DNA of 34,246 bases. Source: UBA6100 sp049658145. GTDB taxonomy: Bacteria; Actinomycetota; Coriobacteriia; Anaerosomatales; Anaerosomataceae. Below are positions 6,079-14,067 of the stretch, one piece after another (the first letter of the stretch is position 1; each line of letters opens with the position of its first letter). The notes beneath the pieces are model-generated. The model searched no databases. It worked only from the letters and a program-made list of their open reading frames with translations, and was not told the origin of the DNA. Both the position numbers and the translations under genes were made by a program. The stretch lies in assembly GCA_049658145.1 (NCBI GenBank), contig JBASOJ010000036.1, positions 1-34,246 on the forward strand, written 5' to 3'.

Positions 6079-8238
6079 GTGCCCGACAGCGACGAGAGAC
6101 GCTACTACTCGCACATCAGGGCGCTGATGGCCGGCACGAGCGAGGGCATGATCGCGATCGCGCCCGACCGCACGGTGCGCGTGATCAACGAGGCCGCCTC
6201 GGCCATGCTCGGCATCACGCGACCCGAGTGCGTCGGCGCCCACATCGACCGGCTCGGCGTCTGCGGGCTCAACAAGACGCTGCTCGAGGCGCTCGAAGGA
6301 CAGTCCCCCGCCGTCTCCCGCTGCGAGCTCAACGGCAACGACTACACCTTCACGGTCACGCCGTATGTCGACGGTATCGCCTGGGGCGCTGTCGTCACCA
6401 TCCGTGACAACACCGAGATCCTCGCCGTGCGCAGGCGCTCCGAAGCGATTCTCACGAGCACGAGCGACGGCATCATCGTCTTCGACCCCGAAGACCGCAT
6501 CAACTTCGTCAATCCGGCTGCCGAGCACATCCTGGGCAAGGGAGCCGAAGCGCTCGTCGGACTCGTGACCGACACGTGGAACCTGTTCAACCTGGTGGCG
6601 GATCCTGAAGGCACGGTCCGCGAGACCGGCACGCAGCTCCGCGAGGTTCGGATGGAGGAGCCCGAGCACCGCATCGTGGACGTCCGGGTGGATCCGGTGA
6701 CCGACGACAAGGGCGAGTATCTCGGCGCCGTGACGAACATCCGCGACGTGACCGCGGAGCGTGAAGCGACGCAGATGAAGAACGAGTTCGTCTCGACGGT
6801 CAGCCACGAGCTACGCACGCCGCTCACGTCGATCAAGGGCTACATCGACCTGATCCTCGACGGCGAGGCCGGCGAGGTCAACGAGATCCAGCAGGAGTTC
6901 CTGTCGATCGTGAAGGAGAACTCCGACAGGCTCGTGGAGCTCATCAACGACATGCTCGACATCTCGCGCATCGAGAGCGGACGCATCGTGCTCAAGGTGC
7001 AGCCGCTCGACGTGGCCGAGCGCGTTGCCGGCGCAGTCAACACGTTCCGGGCGGTCCTCGATCAGCAGGGCCGGGCCATCCATGTCCAGATCGCCGACGA
7101 CCTTCCGCTGGCCGCGGGAGACCCGGACCGCGTGGGACAGGTGCTCATCAACTTTATCAGCAACGCGATCAAGTACTCCCCGGAGGGCGGAGACGTCACC
7201 GTCGGCGCCCGCATCAACGGCCCGATGATCCGCGTGGAGATATCAGACGAGGGCATCGGCATCGCACCGGAGGACCAGGCGAAACTCTTCACCAAGTTCT
7301 ACCGCGTCGATTCATCGCTCACGCGCGAGATCGGCGGCACCGGGCTCGGCCTCTCGATCTGCAAGAGCATCATCGAACTGCTCGGCGGACAGGTCGGGGT
7401 GGACAGCGTGCAGGGCAAAGGCTCGACGTTCTGGTTCGAGCTGCCGTTCGCTTCGGACAAGCACGTGCGCACCCCCGCCCTCGAGGGACCGCTCGGCTCG
7501 CCCGGCGGGCGGATCCTCGTGGTGGACAACTCGGAGGACGTGGCGAACCTGATCGCCAAATACCTCTCCCGCCGCGGCTACGAGGTCATCAAGGCGTTCA
7601 CCGCCGGCGAAGCCTGGGAGTACGCCATAGAACTCGAGCCACGCGTGATCACTCTCGACGTGATGCTCGACGAGGGAGCCGGCTTCCAGCTCCTCAAGAA
7701 GCTCAAGGCCGACCCGGCCACCCGCACCATTCCGGTCGTGGTGCTCTCCATCATCTGCGACGAGGGCCAGAGCGAGCGCTGTGGGGCGGCGGGCTACCTG
7801 GAGAAGCCGATCGACCGGACGCGACTCATCAGCGTGATCGACAGCCTCGTTGGGTCGGTGGCCACACCGGTCGTGCTGGTGGTGGACGACGACAGGTCCA
7901 TCGTCGACCTGCTCTCGCGCACGCTGAAGCAGCGTGGTTACACCGTGATGGGCGCCTACGACGGCCGCGAGGCGATGGCGGCGGTGGCACGCACCAAGCC
8001 GCATGCGATCCTGCTCGACCTGCGCATGCCGGTGATGGACGGCTACGCCGTGCTCCAGGAGCTCAAGTCGAGCGAAGAGACCATGGACATCCCGATCGTC
8101 ATCATGTCGGCGTATCCGATCGACCGCGAACGCGCCGATGTGCTCGCCCTTGCTGCCGACCGCGTCAGCAAACCATTCGACGTCGAGGACTTCGTGAGCC
8201 GCATCGAGTCCGTTATGACCGCAGAGGAGCAAGAATGA
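6079..8238 (+). CDS. Hybrid sensor histidine kinase: PAS-PAS-HisKA-HATPase-REC-REC
   Basis: This 719-residue protein shows no membrane segment, so it is probably a cytoplasmic sensor. Two PAS-like domains (about 10-115 and 115-235) precede a HisKA box with SHELRTPLTS (phospho-acceptor His243). A HATPase_c domain follows (NFISNAIKYSP near 358, DEGIGIAPED, GGTGLGLSI near 418). Two receiver domains end the protein, with acceptor Asp near 527 (TLDVMLDEG) and 647 (LLDLRMPVMDG). GTG 6079 is chosen because GGAGGAGG lies 6 bp upstream and the reading frame before it runs back into the tRNA scar. It overlaps the next receiver gene by 4 bp. No DNA-binding output domain is present, so signals probably pass to the neighbouring receivers. 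Confidence 0.92.
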   Translation: MPDSDERRYYSHIRALMAGTSEGMIAIAPDRTVRVINEAASAMLGITRPECVGAHIDRLGVCGLNKTLLEALEGQSPAVSRCELNGNDYTFTVTPYVDGIAWGAVVTIRDNTEILAVRRRSEAILTSTSDGIIVFDPEDRINFVNPAAEHILGKGAEALVGLVTDTWNLFNLVADPEGTVRETGTQLREVRMEEPEHRIVDVRVDPVTDDKGEYLGAVTNIRDVTAEREATQMKNEFVSTVSHELRTPLTSIKGYIDLILDGEAGEVNEIQQEFLSIVKENSDRLVELINDMLDISRIESGRIVLKVQPLDVAERVAGAVNTFRAVLDQQGRAIHVQIADDLPLAAGDPDRVGQVLINFISNAIKYSPEGGDVTVGARINGPMIRVEISDEGIGIAPEDQAKLFTKFYRVDSSLTREIGGTGLGLSICKSIIELLGGQVGVDSVQGKGSTFWFELPFASDKHVRTPALEGPLGSPGGRILVVDNSEDVANLIAKYLSRRGYEVIKAFTAGEAWEYAIELEPRVITLDVMLDEGAGFQLLKKLKADPATRTIPVVVLSIICDEGQSERCGAAGYLEKPIDRTRLISVIDSLVGSVATPVVLVVDDDRSIVDLLSRTLKQRGYTVMGAYDGREAMAAVARTKPHAILLDLRMPVMDGYAVLQELKSSEETMDIPIVIMSAYPIDRERADVLALAADRVSKPFDVEDFVSRIESVMTAEEQE

Positions 8239-8600
8239 CGCGCATCCTCGTCGCGGACGATGAGCCGCACATCCGCAAACTCGTTTCGTTCACGCTCGGC
8301 AACCACGGCTACGAGGTGCTGCAGGCAGCCGACGGGGGCGAGGCGTTCGACATCGCGCATGCCGAGAAGCCCGACCTCATCCTGCTCGACGTGATGATGC
8401 CGGTGATGACAGGGTATGAGGTTCTCAACAGACTGAAGGCCGACCCGGAGACCGAGTCGATTCCCGTGGTCATGCTGTCGGCCAAGAGCCAGCGCACCGA
8501 GGTGGAAGAGGGTATGGCGTGCGGCGCGCATGAGTACATCTGCAAGCCGTTCACGCCAAAGGATCTGGTCGAACGAGTCGGGGACATCCTCGGCACCTAG
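8235..8600 (+). CDS. Stand-alone response-regulator receiver
   Basis: This 121-residue single REC domain of CheY type has the acidic pair DD near residues 8-9, phospho-acceptor Asp52 (LILLDVMMP), a conserved Ser/Thr position in MLSAK and Lys in YICKPFTP. No output domain is present. ATG 8235 overlaps the kinase stop (ATGA), so the two are translationally coupled and it is the likeliest first partner of the kinase. It may relay phosphate or act by protein-protein contact. Confidence 0.93.
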   Translation: MTRILVADDEPHIRKLVSFTLGNHGYEVLQAADGGEAFDIAHAEKPDLILLDVMMPVMTGYEVLNRLKADPETESIPVVMLSAKSQRTEVEEGMACGAHEYICKPFTPKDLVERVGDILGT

Positions 8601-8619
8601 GGGGAAGGGACGTGCACGC

Positions 8620-9075
8620 ATGAAGAGGATCCTCGTCGTTGATGATGAGTCGTCGATCCGAAGGTTGCTCAAGGTCGCGCTCACCAATCGCGGCTTCGAG
8701 GTGCTCGAGGCCGAAGACGGGCTCCAGGCCATGGGCGTGGTCGCCGCCGAGAAGCCCGATCTCATCGTGCTGGACGTGATGATGCCGGGCCTCACCGGCC
8801 ACGAGGTCCACGACCGTCTCCGGCAGAGGCCGGACACGAAAGAAGTCCCCATACTGTTCCTCTCGGCAGCCGGTACGTTCGAGGAGCAGCATCGCGAGAT
8901 CGCTGCCGACCCGTTCGCGGACTACCTCCCGAAGCCCTTCAAGCCCTCCGAGGTCGCCGACCACATCGATGCGATGCTCGATCCGGCGAAGCGTGCCGAG
9001 TTCGAGCGCGAACGCGGTCGCCGGGAGGCGAAGCTCAACAAGATCGTCGAGATCATGCACCGCGATCGCGACTAG
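8620..9075 (+). CDS. Stand-alone response-regulator receiver with charged C-terminal helix
   Basis: This 151-residue protein has an REC domain with DD at 8-9, Asp52 (LIVLDVMMPG) and the conserved Lys in YLPKPFKP. A roughly 30-residue highly charged helical tail (EFERERGRREAKL) may mediate dimerisation or partner binding. ATG 8620 is chosen because GGGGAAGGGA lies 9 bp upstream; the longer in-frame version overlaps the previous gene. It is the third gene of a same-strand signalling run. The output is unknown. Confidence 0.92.
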   Translation: MKRILVVDDESSIRRLLKVALTNRGFEVLEAEDGLQAMGVVAAEKPDLIVLDVMMPGLTGHEVHDRLRQRPDTKEVPILFLSAAGTFEEQHREIAADPFADYLPKPFKPSEVADHIDAMLDPAKRAEFERERGRREAKLNKIVEIMHRDRD

Positions 9076-9106
9076 CCGCATCGACCGTCACTCGTAAGGG
9101 GCCCCC

Positions 9107-9511
9107 GTGACAGCCGAACGAATCATCCTCACCGCCGACGATAACCAGCAGATCCGCATGCTGGTGAAAGCCGCTCTGCGCTCACTCGGACACGAGCTCA
9201 TCGAGGCCGTGGACGGCGAGGAGGCGCTGAAGCTCGCCATCGATCGCGTCCCCGACCTCATGTTGCTGGATGTCACGATGCCCAAGCTCGACGGGTGGGA
9301 GGTCCTGCACTTCCTGCGCAAGCGCCCGGAGCTCGATGCCGTGCGTGTGATGATGCTGACGACAGCCGCGCAGAAGATCGACATCGAACACGGGGCATCC
9401 CTCGGATGCAACGACTACCTGACCAAGCCGTTCTCGCCCGCGGACCTTCGCGCACACGTCGAGAGGATGCTCTCCGAGGAGAGCTGTCCCACCGACGCGC
9501 CCGCGCCCTAG
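9107..9511 (+). CDS. Stand-alone response-regulator receiver
   Basis: This 134-residue REC domain has DD at 11-12, Asp55 (LMLLDVTMPKLDG), TT in the MMLTTAA strand and Lys in YLTKPFSP. A short Pro/Ala-rich tail ends the protein. The start is GTG 9107, preceded by TAAGGGG. It is the last gene of the kinase cluster. Its stop overlaps the end of the convergent permease gene by 4 bp, leaving no room for a terminator between them. Confidence 0.92.
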   Translation: MTAERIILTADDNQQIRMLVKAALRSLGHELIEAVDGEEALKLAIDRVPDLMLLDVTMPKLDGWEVLHFLRKRPELDAVRVMMLTTAAQKIDIEHGASLGCNDYLTKPFSPADLRAHVERMLSEESCPTDAPAP

Positions 9512-10263
9512 CGCTCCACTCGAGTCCAGCGGCACACGCGCGCCTCGGCGAGCTCCAGTAGCTCGTAGAGCACCACACCGAGCACGGCCATCGCGATGAT
9601 GCCGGCGAACATGTCGGTGTACGCGATGCGGCCCCACGCATCGATGATGTAGTAGCCGATGCCGTCGGTGCCCGCGATCGATTCGCTGAAGAAGAGCACG
9701 GCGATCGCGGTGCCGGTGGAGATGCGCAGCGCGGTGAACACGTCCGGCAGCGCCGCCGGCACGACCACGTGGCGGAAGACCTGACCCCGGTCGGCGCCGA
9801 GAGAGCGCACCGAGAGCACGCTTCCCGCCGGGATCGCCCGTGCGGCATCCCGCGCCGTCACGAGGATCTGGAAGAAGACGATGAGGGTGATGAGCGCTAT
9901 CTTCGGCAGACTGCCGATGCCGAGCAGCACGAGTAACACAGGCAGGAAGACGATCTTCGGCACGGGGTAGGTCAGGAAGATGAGCGGAGCGGCGACCGCG
10001 TCGATGCGCGGACTGCGGCCGACCACCAGCCCGAGCGGCACGGCAAGCGCCGAGCCGAGCACCATCGAGACGACGACGCGCCAGCCACTCACGGCTACCT
10101 CGGGCAGCAGGTCGGTTGCCAGGGTGCGGACGAACGCCTCGATCGCGGGCACCGGACCCGGGAGCGCCTGCGAGCCCACGAGCCATGCGAGGAGCTGCCA
10201 CCCTGCGAGGAGCAGCACTGCGGCGCCCGCGTAGCCGAGCAGCTTGTTGCGGAGACTCCTCAC
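9508..10263 (-). CDS. ABC transporter permease, nitrate/sulfonate/taurine (SsuC/TauC) family
   Basis: This 251-residue integral membrane protein has about six hydrophobic helices. The coupling-helix region (SVRSLGADRGQVFRHVVVPAALPDVFTALRIS cut short: SLGA...PAALP) is typical of the BPD_transp_1 fold. It forms the membrane channel of an importer with the ATPase gene just upstream, which it overlaps by 4 bp (ATGA). Substrates in this family include alkanesulfonates, taurine, nitrate and pyrimidine precursors; the sequence does not tell which. No periplasmic/lipoprotein binding protein is encoded nearby, which such importers need. Confidence 0.9.
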   Translation of the reverse strand: MRSLRNKLLGYAGAAVLLLAGWQLLAWLVGSQALPGPVPAIEAFVRTLATDLLPEVAVSGWRVVVSMVLGSALAVPLGLVVGRSPRIDAVAAPLIFLTYPVPKIVFLPVLLVLLGIGSLPKIALITLIVFFQILVTARDAARAIPAGSVLSVRSLGADRGQVFRHVVVPAALPDVFTALRISTGTAIAVLFFSESIAGTDGIGYYIIDAWGRIAYTDMFAGIIAMAVLGVVLYELLELAEARVCRWTRVER

Positions 10264-11063
10264 GAGAGGTCCGCCTCCCCGCGGGGCGCCTCGGACTGCA
10301 CGTTCTCCAGCGCGCCCTCGGCGGCCAGCAGTCCGCGCAACTCGGCGCAGCGCTCGTAGAACGCGGGCGTGTCGCGGAACCCGGCATCGCCCATTTCGGG
10401 GTTCTCCACGATCGCGGCAACGCGCCCCGGACGTGGCGTGAGCACCACGACGCGCCTGCCGAGGAAGACGGCCTCCTCGATCGAGTGCGTCACGAGGATC
10501 GAGGTGTGCCCTCGCTGCCGCCAGATGTCGAGCAGGAGGCCCTGGAGGTCTTCGCGGGTGAGCGCGTCAAGCGCCGAGAGCGGTTCGTCCATCAGCAGCA
10601 GGTCCGCATCGAGCGCAAGTGCGCGTGCGAGCGCGAGACGCTGCCGCATGCCCCCCGAAAGCTCGCCGGGGTACGCGTCCGCAAACTCGGCCAGGCCCAC
10701 ACGCTCGAGCGCCTCGGTCACCCGCCTGACACGCTCCGCGGCGGCCACGTGCCGGATCTCCAGGCCGAGGCCCGCGTTGTGCACGACGGTCTTCCAGGGG
10801 AGCAGGCCGAAGTCCTGCAGGATCAGCGCCGTATGCAGGCGCGGGCCGGTGACAGGGGCGCCGCCCACGAGCAGCTCGCCCGAGTTCGGCGCCACGAGGC
10901 CGGCGATCGCCAGCAGCAACGTCGACTTACCGCATCCCGAGGGACCGATGATCGCCACCGGCTCGCCGTCAGCGACGCTCAGGGTGAGGGCGTCGAGCGC
11001 GTGGACACGCCGGTCGACACCCTCGTAGGCGACGCTCAGACCCTGTGCGTGGACGTCGGCCAA
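10260..11063 (-). CDS. ABC transporter ATP-binding protein, SsuB/TauB family
   Basis: This 267-residue ATPase has Walker A GPSGCGKST near 39-47, a Q-loop (ILQDFGLLPW), signature LSGGMRQR, Walker B LLLMDEPLSALD and the switch His in LVTHSIEEA. It energises the permease encoded directly downstream. The start is a TTG at 11063; an in-frame TAG lies just upstream, so no earlier start is possible. One base separates this TTG from the stop of a tiny upstream frame (11065-11133), which suggests coupled translation. The C-terminal extension after the ATPase fold (about 40 residues) is typical of the family. Confidence 0.9.
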   Translation of the reverse strand: MADVHAQGLSVAYEGVDRRVHALDALTLSVADGEPVAIIGPSGCGKSTLLLAIAGLVAPNSGELLVGGAPVTGPRLHTALILQDFGLLPWKTVVHNAGLGLEIRHVAAAERVRRVTEALERVGLAEFADAYPGELSGGMRQRLALARALALDADLLLMDEPLSALDALTREDLQGLLLDIWRQRGHTSILVTHSIEEAVFLGRRVVVLTPRPGRVAAIVENPEMGDAGFRDTPAFYERCAELRGLLAAEGALENVQSEAPRGEADLS

Positions 11064-11064
11064 C

Positions 11065-11133
11065 TTACTCGGCTACGTCCATAGCGAGGTGATCGTGGCT
11101 GACGTCCGCGACGAACAGACGGCGAAGAGGCAT
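11065..11133 (-). CDS. Possible 22-residue leader ORF before the ABC operon
   Basis: Minus-strand ATG 11133 has a GGAAGG Shine-Dalgarno 7 bp upstream. The frame encodes 22 residues starting MPLRRLFVADVS and ends in TAA one base before the TTG start of the ATPase gene. It may couple translation of that weak start. It has no recognisable domain, and a truncated end of a lost gene is another explanation. Confidence 0.4.
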   Translation of the reverse strand: MPLRRLFVADVSHDHLAMDVAE

Positions 11134-11164
11134 TCGGGGGCCTTCCATCAGGAGCGGATCTGGA

Positions 11165-11770
11165 TCAGGCGCGGCACACCGAGCGCCGCAGGCGGATCTC
11201 ATCGCGCACCAGGATACCCGAAAACCCCGGCTCCGCTGAGCCGTAGCGGTCCGCCAGCAGACCCTTGGCCACGGCGTCGATCACGAAGCCGTGCCGCTGG
11301 TAGAACGAGAAGGACGGGACGTCGTCGTTGCTGATGGCGACCTTGACCGAGGGAAGTCCGCGCTCAGCGGCAGCGGCGACCGCAACGTCCACGAGCGCCC
11401 TGCCGACGCCGTGGCCCTGGAAACCCGGATACACGCTCAACAGCACGATGGCGAGATCGCCGCCGTCCATGGCCAGAGATATGACCCCCGCGAAGCGGCC
11501 CTCGGCCACCGCCACAAGGTTCTCCTGCTCGAGCACGTCGAACGAGCGGCCGAAGACGTCCACCTCGGTCTCGCCGAGCGCCTGGTCGCAGATGTCCTCG
11601 ATGTCGTGCCGGTCGGCGCGTACGGCCGGTCGGACCTCGACCGCGGCATCTACGCGTCCGGGCTGATGGTCGACACACGTGACCGTCAGTCGAGCCTCAG
11701 TCAACGGGAGGTCCTTACCGCACTCGCCGCAGCGGTAGTGCGGGAACGGTACCTCGAGCCTGTCAGTCAC
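11165..11770 (-). CDS. GNAT acetyltransferase with N-terminal Cys-rich knuckle
   Basis: This 201-residue protein is likely cytoplasmic. It has a short N-terminal zinc-knuckle-like part (YRCGECGKDL, with a further Cys and His in VTCVDH) and then a GNAT domain. Acetyl-CoA binding motif A is LSVYPGFQGHGVGRALVD, and SFYQRHGF is the usual late motif. The substrate is unknown. GTG 11770 is chosen because GAGGAGG lies just upstream; the longer frame to 11872 lacks a good ribosome site. It lies upstream of the ABC operon on the same strand, but whether it is co-transcribed is unclear. Confidence 0.83.
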   Translation of the reverse strand: MTDRLEVPFPHYRCGECGKDLPLTEARLTVTCVDHQPGRVDAAVEVRPAVRADRHDIEDICDQALGETEVDVFGRSFDVLEQENLVAVAEGRFAGVISLAMDGGDLAIVLLSVYPGFQGHGVGRALVDVAVAAAAERGLPSVKVAISNDDVPSFSFYQRHGFVIDAVAKGLLADRYGSAEPGFSGILVRDEIRLRRSVCRA

Positions 11771-11932
11771 CGACGGTCCTCCTCGGATGTCATAGAACCA
11801 GGTTCGCCGAGCGTGCCCAGTATAGACCGACCCGCAAGGTACATGTGTTTCGTATGTGCGTATCGTGGGCATTAGTATATATGAAGCGTAGGCTCGATGG
11901 GCATCATGCTCGAATCTAAGAAGGGAACGACC

Positions 11933-12145
11933 ATGAAACGTACGTTCGCGGTTCTGGCGCTAGCACTAGTGCTCGTTCTGGCACTCGCAGCGCCGGCGTT
12001 CGCAGTATCGGGTGCTGGTGGCGCAGGACGTGAGTTCGGGCTTGATCACGTATCACACCATGCCCGGGAGATGGGCGGCTTCACGGGCGAGATGAACCCC
12101 GGAGTCCACCATCAGGGATTCTCGGGATGGCCTATGGAAGACTGA
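11933..12145 (+). CDS. Small secreted hypothetical protein
   Basis: This 70-residue protein has a clear signal peptide: a basic start MKRTF, a long Ala/Leu/Val core and an AFA cleavage motif near residue 24. The mature part of about 45 residues is rich in Gly, His and Met (HVSHH, GVHHQGF), which could bind metal, although this is only a composition argument. I recognise no family. ATG 11933 has AAGGGAACGA upstream; the region before it (11870-11885) is locally AT-rich (TAGTATATATG) and may hold a promoter. A hairpin follows the stop codon. Confidence 0.7.
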   Translation: MKRTFAVLALALVLVLALAAPAFAVSGAGGAGREFGLDHVSHHAREMGGFTGEMNPGVHHQGFSGWPMED

Positions 12146-12162
12146 GCCCGAAAGCACGTTCT

Positions 12163-12194
12163 CGTGTGCCCGTCCCCCAGGGGGCGGGCACACG
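12163..12194 (+). terminator. Strong hairpin after the small secreted gene
   Basis: A perfect 10-bp stem, CGTGTGCCCG (12163-12172) with CGGGCACACG (12185-12194), has additional C5/G5 pairing potential inside. The run after it is C/T-mixed rather than a clean T tract, so termination is likely but may not be of the classic type. Confidence 0.65.
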
Positions 12195-12238
12195 TGTGTC
12201 CCCTCTCCTTCGCGCCACGACGCGGGCCGAGGACCCGG

Positions 12239-12511
12239 CTACCCGATGCCCAGCCACCGGCCCGCGTAGTAACCGGCAACCGCGACGACACTCGTGACCG
12301 TCGTGCCCCACACGAGATCGATCGCGGTGACCTGCCACGCCCAGCCGCGCAGCGTGGCGAGGTTGGTGAGATCGTAGGTCGCGTAGGCGAGTCCGCCGAT
12401 GTACGGCCGGTACAAGCGCTTCGTGGCGACCGACAGCCACACGAGGTCCACGGCGAAGAACAGGGCGGCGCAGATCGCGTACAGGCCGGCCAGCTTCGAG
12501 AAGGTCGCGGC
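12239..12511 (-). pseudogene. DUF2177-family membrane protein, internally deleted and without a start
   Basis: The frame reads KLAGLYAICAALFFAVDLVWL, which is the first helix of DUF2177 proteins, here shortened to KLAGLYAICAALFF. It passes almost directly from LYRPYIGGL to AYATYDLTNLATLRGW and ends with the last helix (VAGYYAGRWLG). The middle of the family, with two more helices and roughly 50 residues, is missing without loss of frame. No ATG or TTG start precedes the first helix; the first GTG lies after it, at 12451. I judge it a remnant, although a 70-residue product from that GTG is possible. The function of the family is unknown. Confidence 0.6.
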
Positions 12512-12611
12512 AGGACTCCTCTCTGGCGGATGTTGCTGTGTCTATCCCCCGCGGACTCTCCTGCGACGCCTTCGCCTACAATGGACGCATCCGAGCGGAA
12601 GGACCGGCCGA

Positions 12612-13508
12612 ATGCCCGATACGACCCCGCTACTCGCCGAAGACCCACGCGCAGCCGAAGCGCTCGCGAGCGCCCGCGTGCTCTACACCGATCTGGACGG
12701 CACACTCGTCGCCAAGGGCGGAAGCGTGCTCGCCGACGCCGAGGCGCGGCCGTCGCTCGTGGTGGCAGAGGCGATCGTCGCGCTCGCACGCGCCGGCGTG
12801 GCGGTGGTGCCGGTCTCCGGCCGTGGCCGCCTCCAGCTGCGCGAACTCACCCAACTCCTCGGCTGGGACGGCTACATCGCCGAGGCGGGCGGCATCATCG
12901 TCCACGGCATCGGACTGGACTTCGAGGCGCGGATGGACACCGGCTCGTGGCCCGCGGGCACACTCGCGGAGGACGAGACGCCCTTCCAGGCCATCAACCG
13001 AGTCGGCGCCGCCGAGGCGCTGATGGAGGCGCTCCCCGGCCGGATAGAGCAGTACGCGCCGTGGCAACTCGACCGCGAGGTGTCGCTGCTCCTGCGCGGC
13101 TGTCTCGATGCCGCCGAGGGCCAGGCGGTGCTCGATACACTGCCGCTGCCGCTCGACTTCGTAGACAATGGGATGCTGCGCAGCTACGGCACGCTCACCT
13201 GCCGCGACATGCCGCCGCACGCGTACCACGTCGTGCCGCGTGGCGTCTCGAAGTCGCGCGCGATCGAACTCGACCTCGCGTGGCGCGGGCTCAGCCGCGA
13301 GCAGGCCGCCGCCATCGGCGACTCGGCGACGGATCTTCAGATGGCCGATGCCGTGGGGGTGCTGGCGCTCGTGGACAACGCGTTCGGCAGCAACGGTGTC
13401 GTTAGCGGCCTTGCGGCGACGCCGCGCGACAACGTGTGGCGCACGAGTGCCGAGCGCGGCGAGGGCTGGGCCGAGTTCGCGAGGGCGTGGCTCTCGGCGC
13501 TACGGTAG
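12612..13508 (+). CDS. HAD-superfamily phosphatase (type IIB, Cof/mannosyl-phosphoglycerate-phosphatase-like)
   Basis: This 298-residue soluble protein has the HAD nucleophile motif YTDLDGTLV near residues 27-35, motif II in VVPVSGRGR and the late acidic motif IGDSATDLQMAD. The inserted cap of about 120 residues between them fits subclass IIB sugar-phosphate phosphatases. The substrate is unknown. ATG 12612 has GGAAGGA 8 bp upstream, and a TACAAT (12577-12582) may be its -10, though no good -35 is seen. It stands alone on this strand. Confidence 0.85.
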   Translation: MPDTTPLLAEDPRAAEALASARVLYTDLDGTLVAKGGSVLADAEARPSLVVAEAIVALARAGVAVVPVSGRGRLQLRELTQLLGWDGYIAEAGGIIVHGIGLDFEARMDTGSWPAGTLAEDETPFQAINRVGAAEALMEALPGRIEQYAPWQLDREVSLLLRGCLDAAEGQAVLDTLPLPLDFVDNGMLRSYGTLTCRDMPPHAYHVVPRGVSKSRAIELDLAWRGLSREQAAAIGDSATDLQMADAVGVLALVDNAFGSNGVVSGLAATPRDNVWRTSAERGEGWAEFARAWLSALR

Positions 13509-13522
13509 GACCGCGCGCCTGC

Positions 13523-13942
13523 CTAGTCGGCTACGCCGTCCTCGTTCCGGATCTGCTTGCGCTTGATCTTGCCGCCGAGCGTCTTCGGGAGCTCGTCGGT
13601 GAACTCCACGATGCGCGGGTACTTGTAGGGCGCGGTCGTCTTCTTCACGTGGTTCTGGAGCTCCTTGGCAAGCTCGTCTGACGGCTCCCAACCCTTGGCG
13701 AGCACGATCGTCGCCTTCACGACGAGTCCGCGCACCGGGTCGGGGGCGGCGGTCACCGCGCACTCCACCACGGCCGGGTGCTCGATCAGTGCGCTCTCCA
13801 CCTCGAACGGGCCGATGCGGTAGCCGGAGCACTTGATGACGTCGTCGTTGCGCCCCACGAAGCTGAAGTAGCCGTCCGAGTCGCGCCACGCAACGTCCTT
13901 GGTGTCGTAGTGGTCGCCGCCCACCGCCGCCTCTGTCCACGT
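13523..13942 (-). pseudogene. Acyl-CoA synthetase (AMP-forming) C-terminal fragment
   Basis: About 140 residues remain: TWTEAAVGGDHYDTKDVAW, then the hinge motif GRNDDVIKCSGYRIGPFEVE, and the catalytic Lys motif PKTLGGKIKR near the end. These are the C-terminal lid domain of an acetyl/acyl-CoA synthetase. The adenylation core is absent. The intact gene at 26738-28495 shares long identical stretches in this part. Directly upstream, in another frame, lies the start of an XRE gene, so a deletion seems to have fused the two. The piece alone cannot activate an acid. Confidence 0.85.
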
Positions 13943-14039
13943 CGATGCCGAGATCGCGGGCCATTTCCTCCCTCGAGATGTCGCACGCCTCCCGAAGACC
14001 CTTGATGCGCAGACCGATCTGCTTGAGCTCGGTGGTCAC
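13935..14039 (-). pseudogene. XRE regulator N-terminal fragment (deletion scar)
   Basis: GTG 14039, with GGGGGAG upstream, opens about 35 residues ending near LGIDVD. LRIKGLREACDISREEMARD has the opening helices of an XRE helix-turn-helix, and it resembles the start of the XRE-cupin gene at 26120. After that the frame turns into out-of-frame synthetase sequence. It lies 29 bp downstream of the oxidoreductase gamma gene, so it was probably part of that operon. Confidence 0.7.
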
Positions 14040-14067
14040 GCCGCTCCCCCCTCGAGGTCCCTGTACG

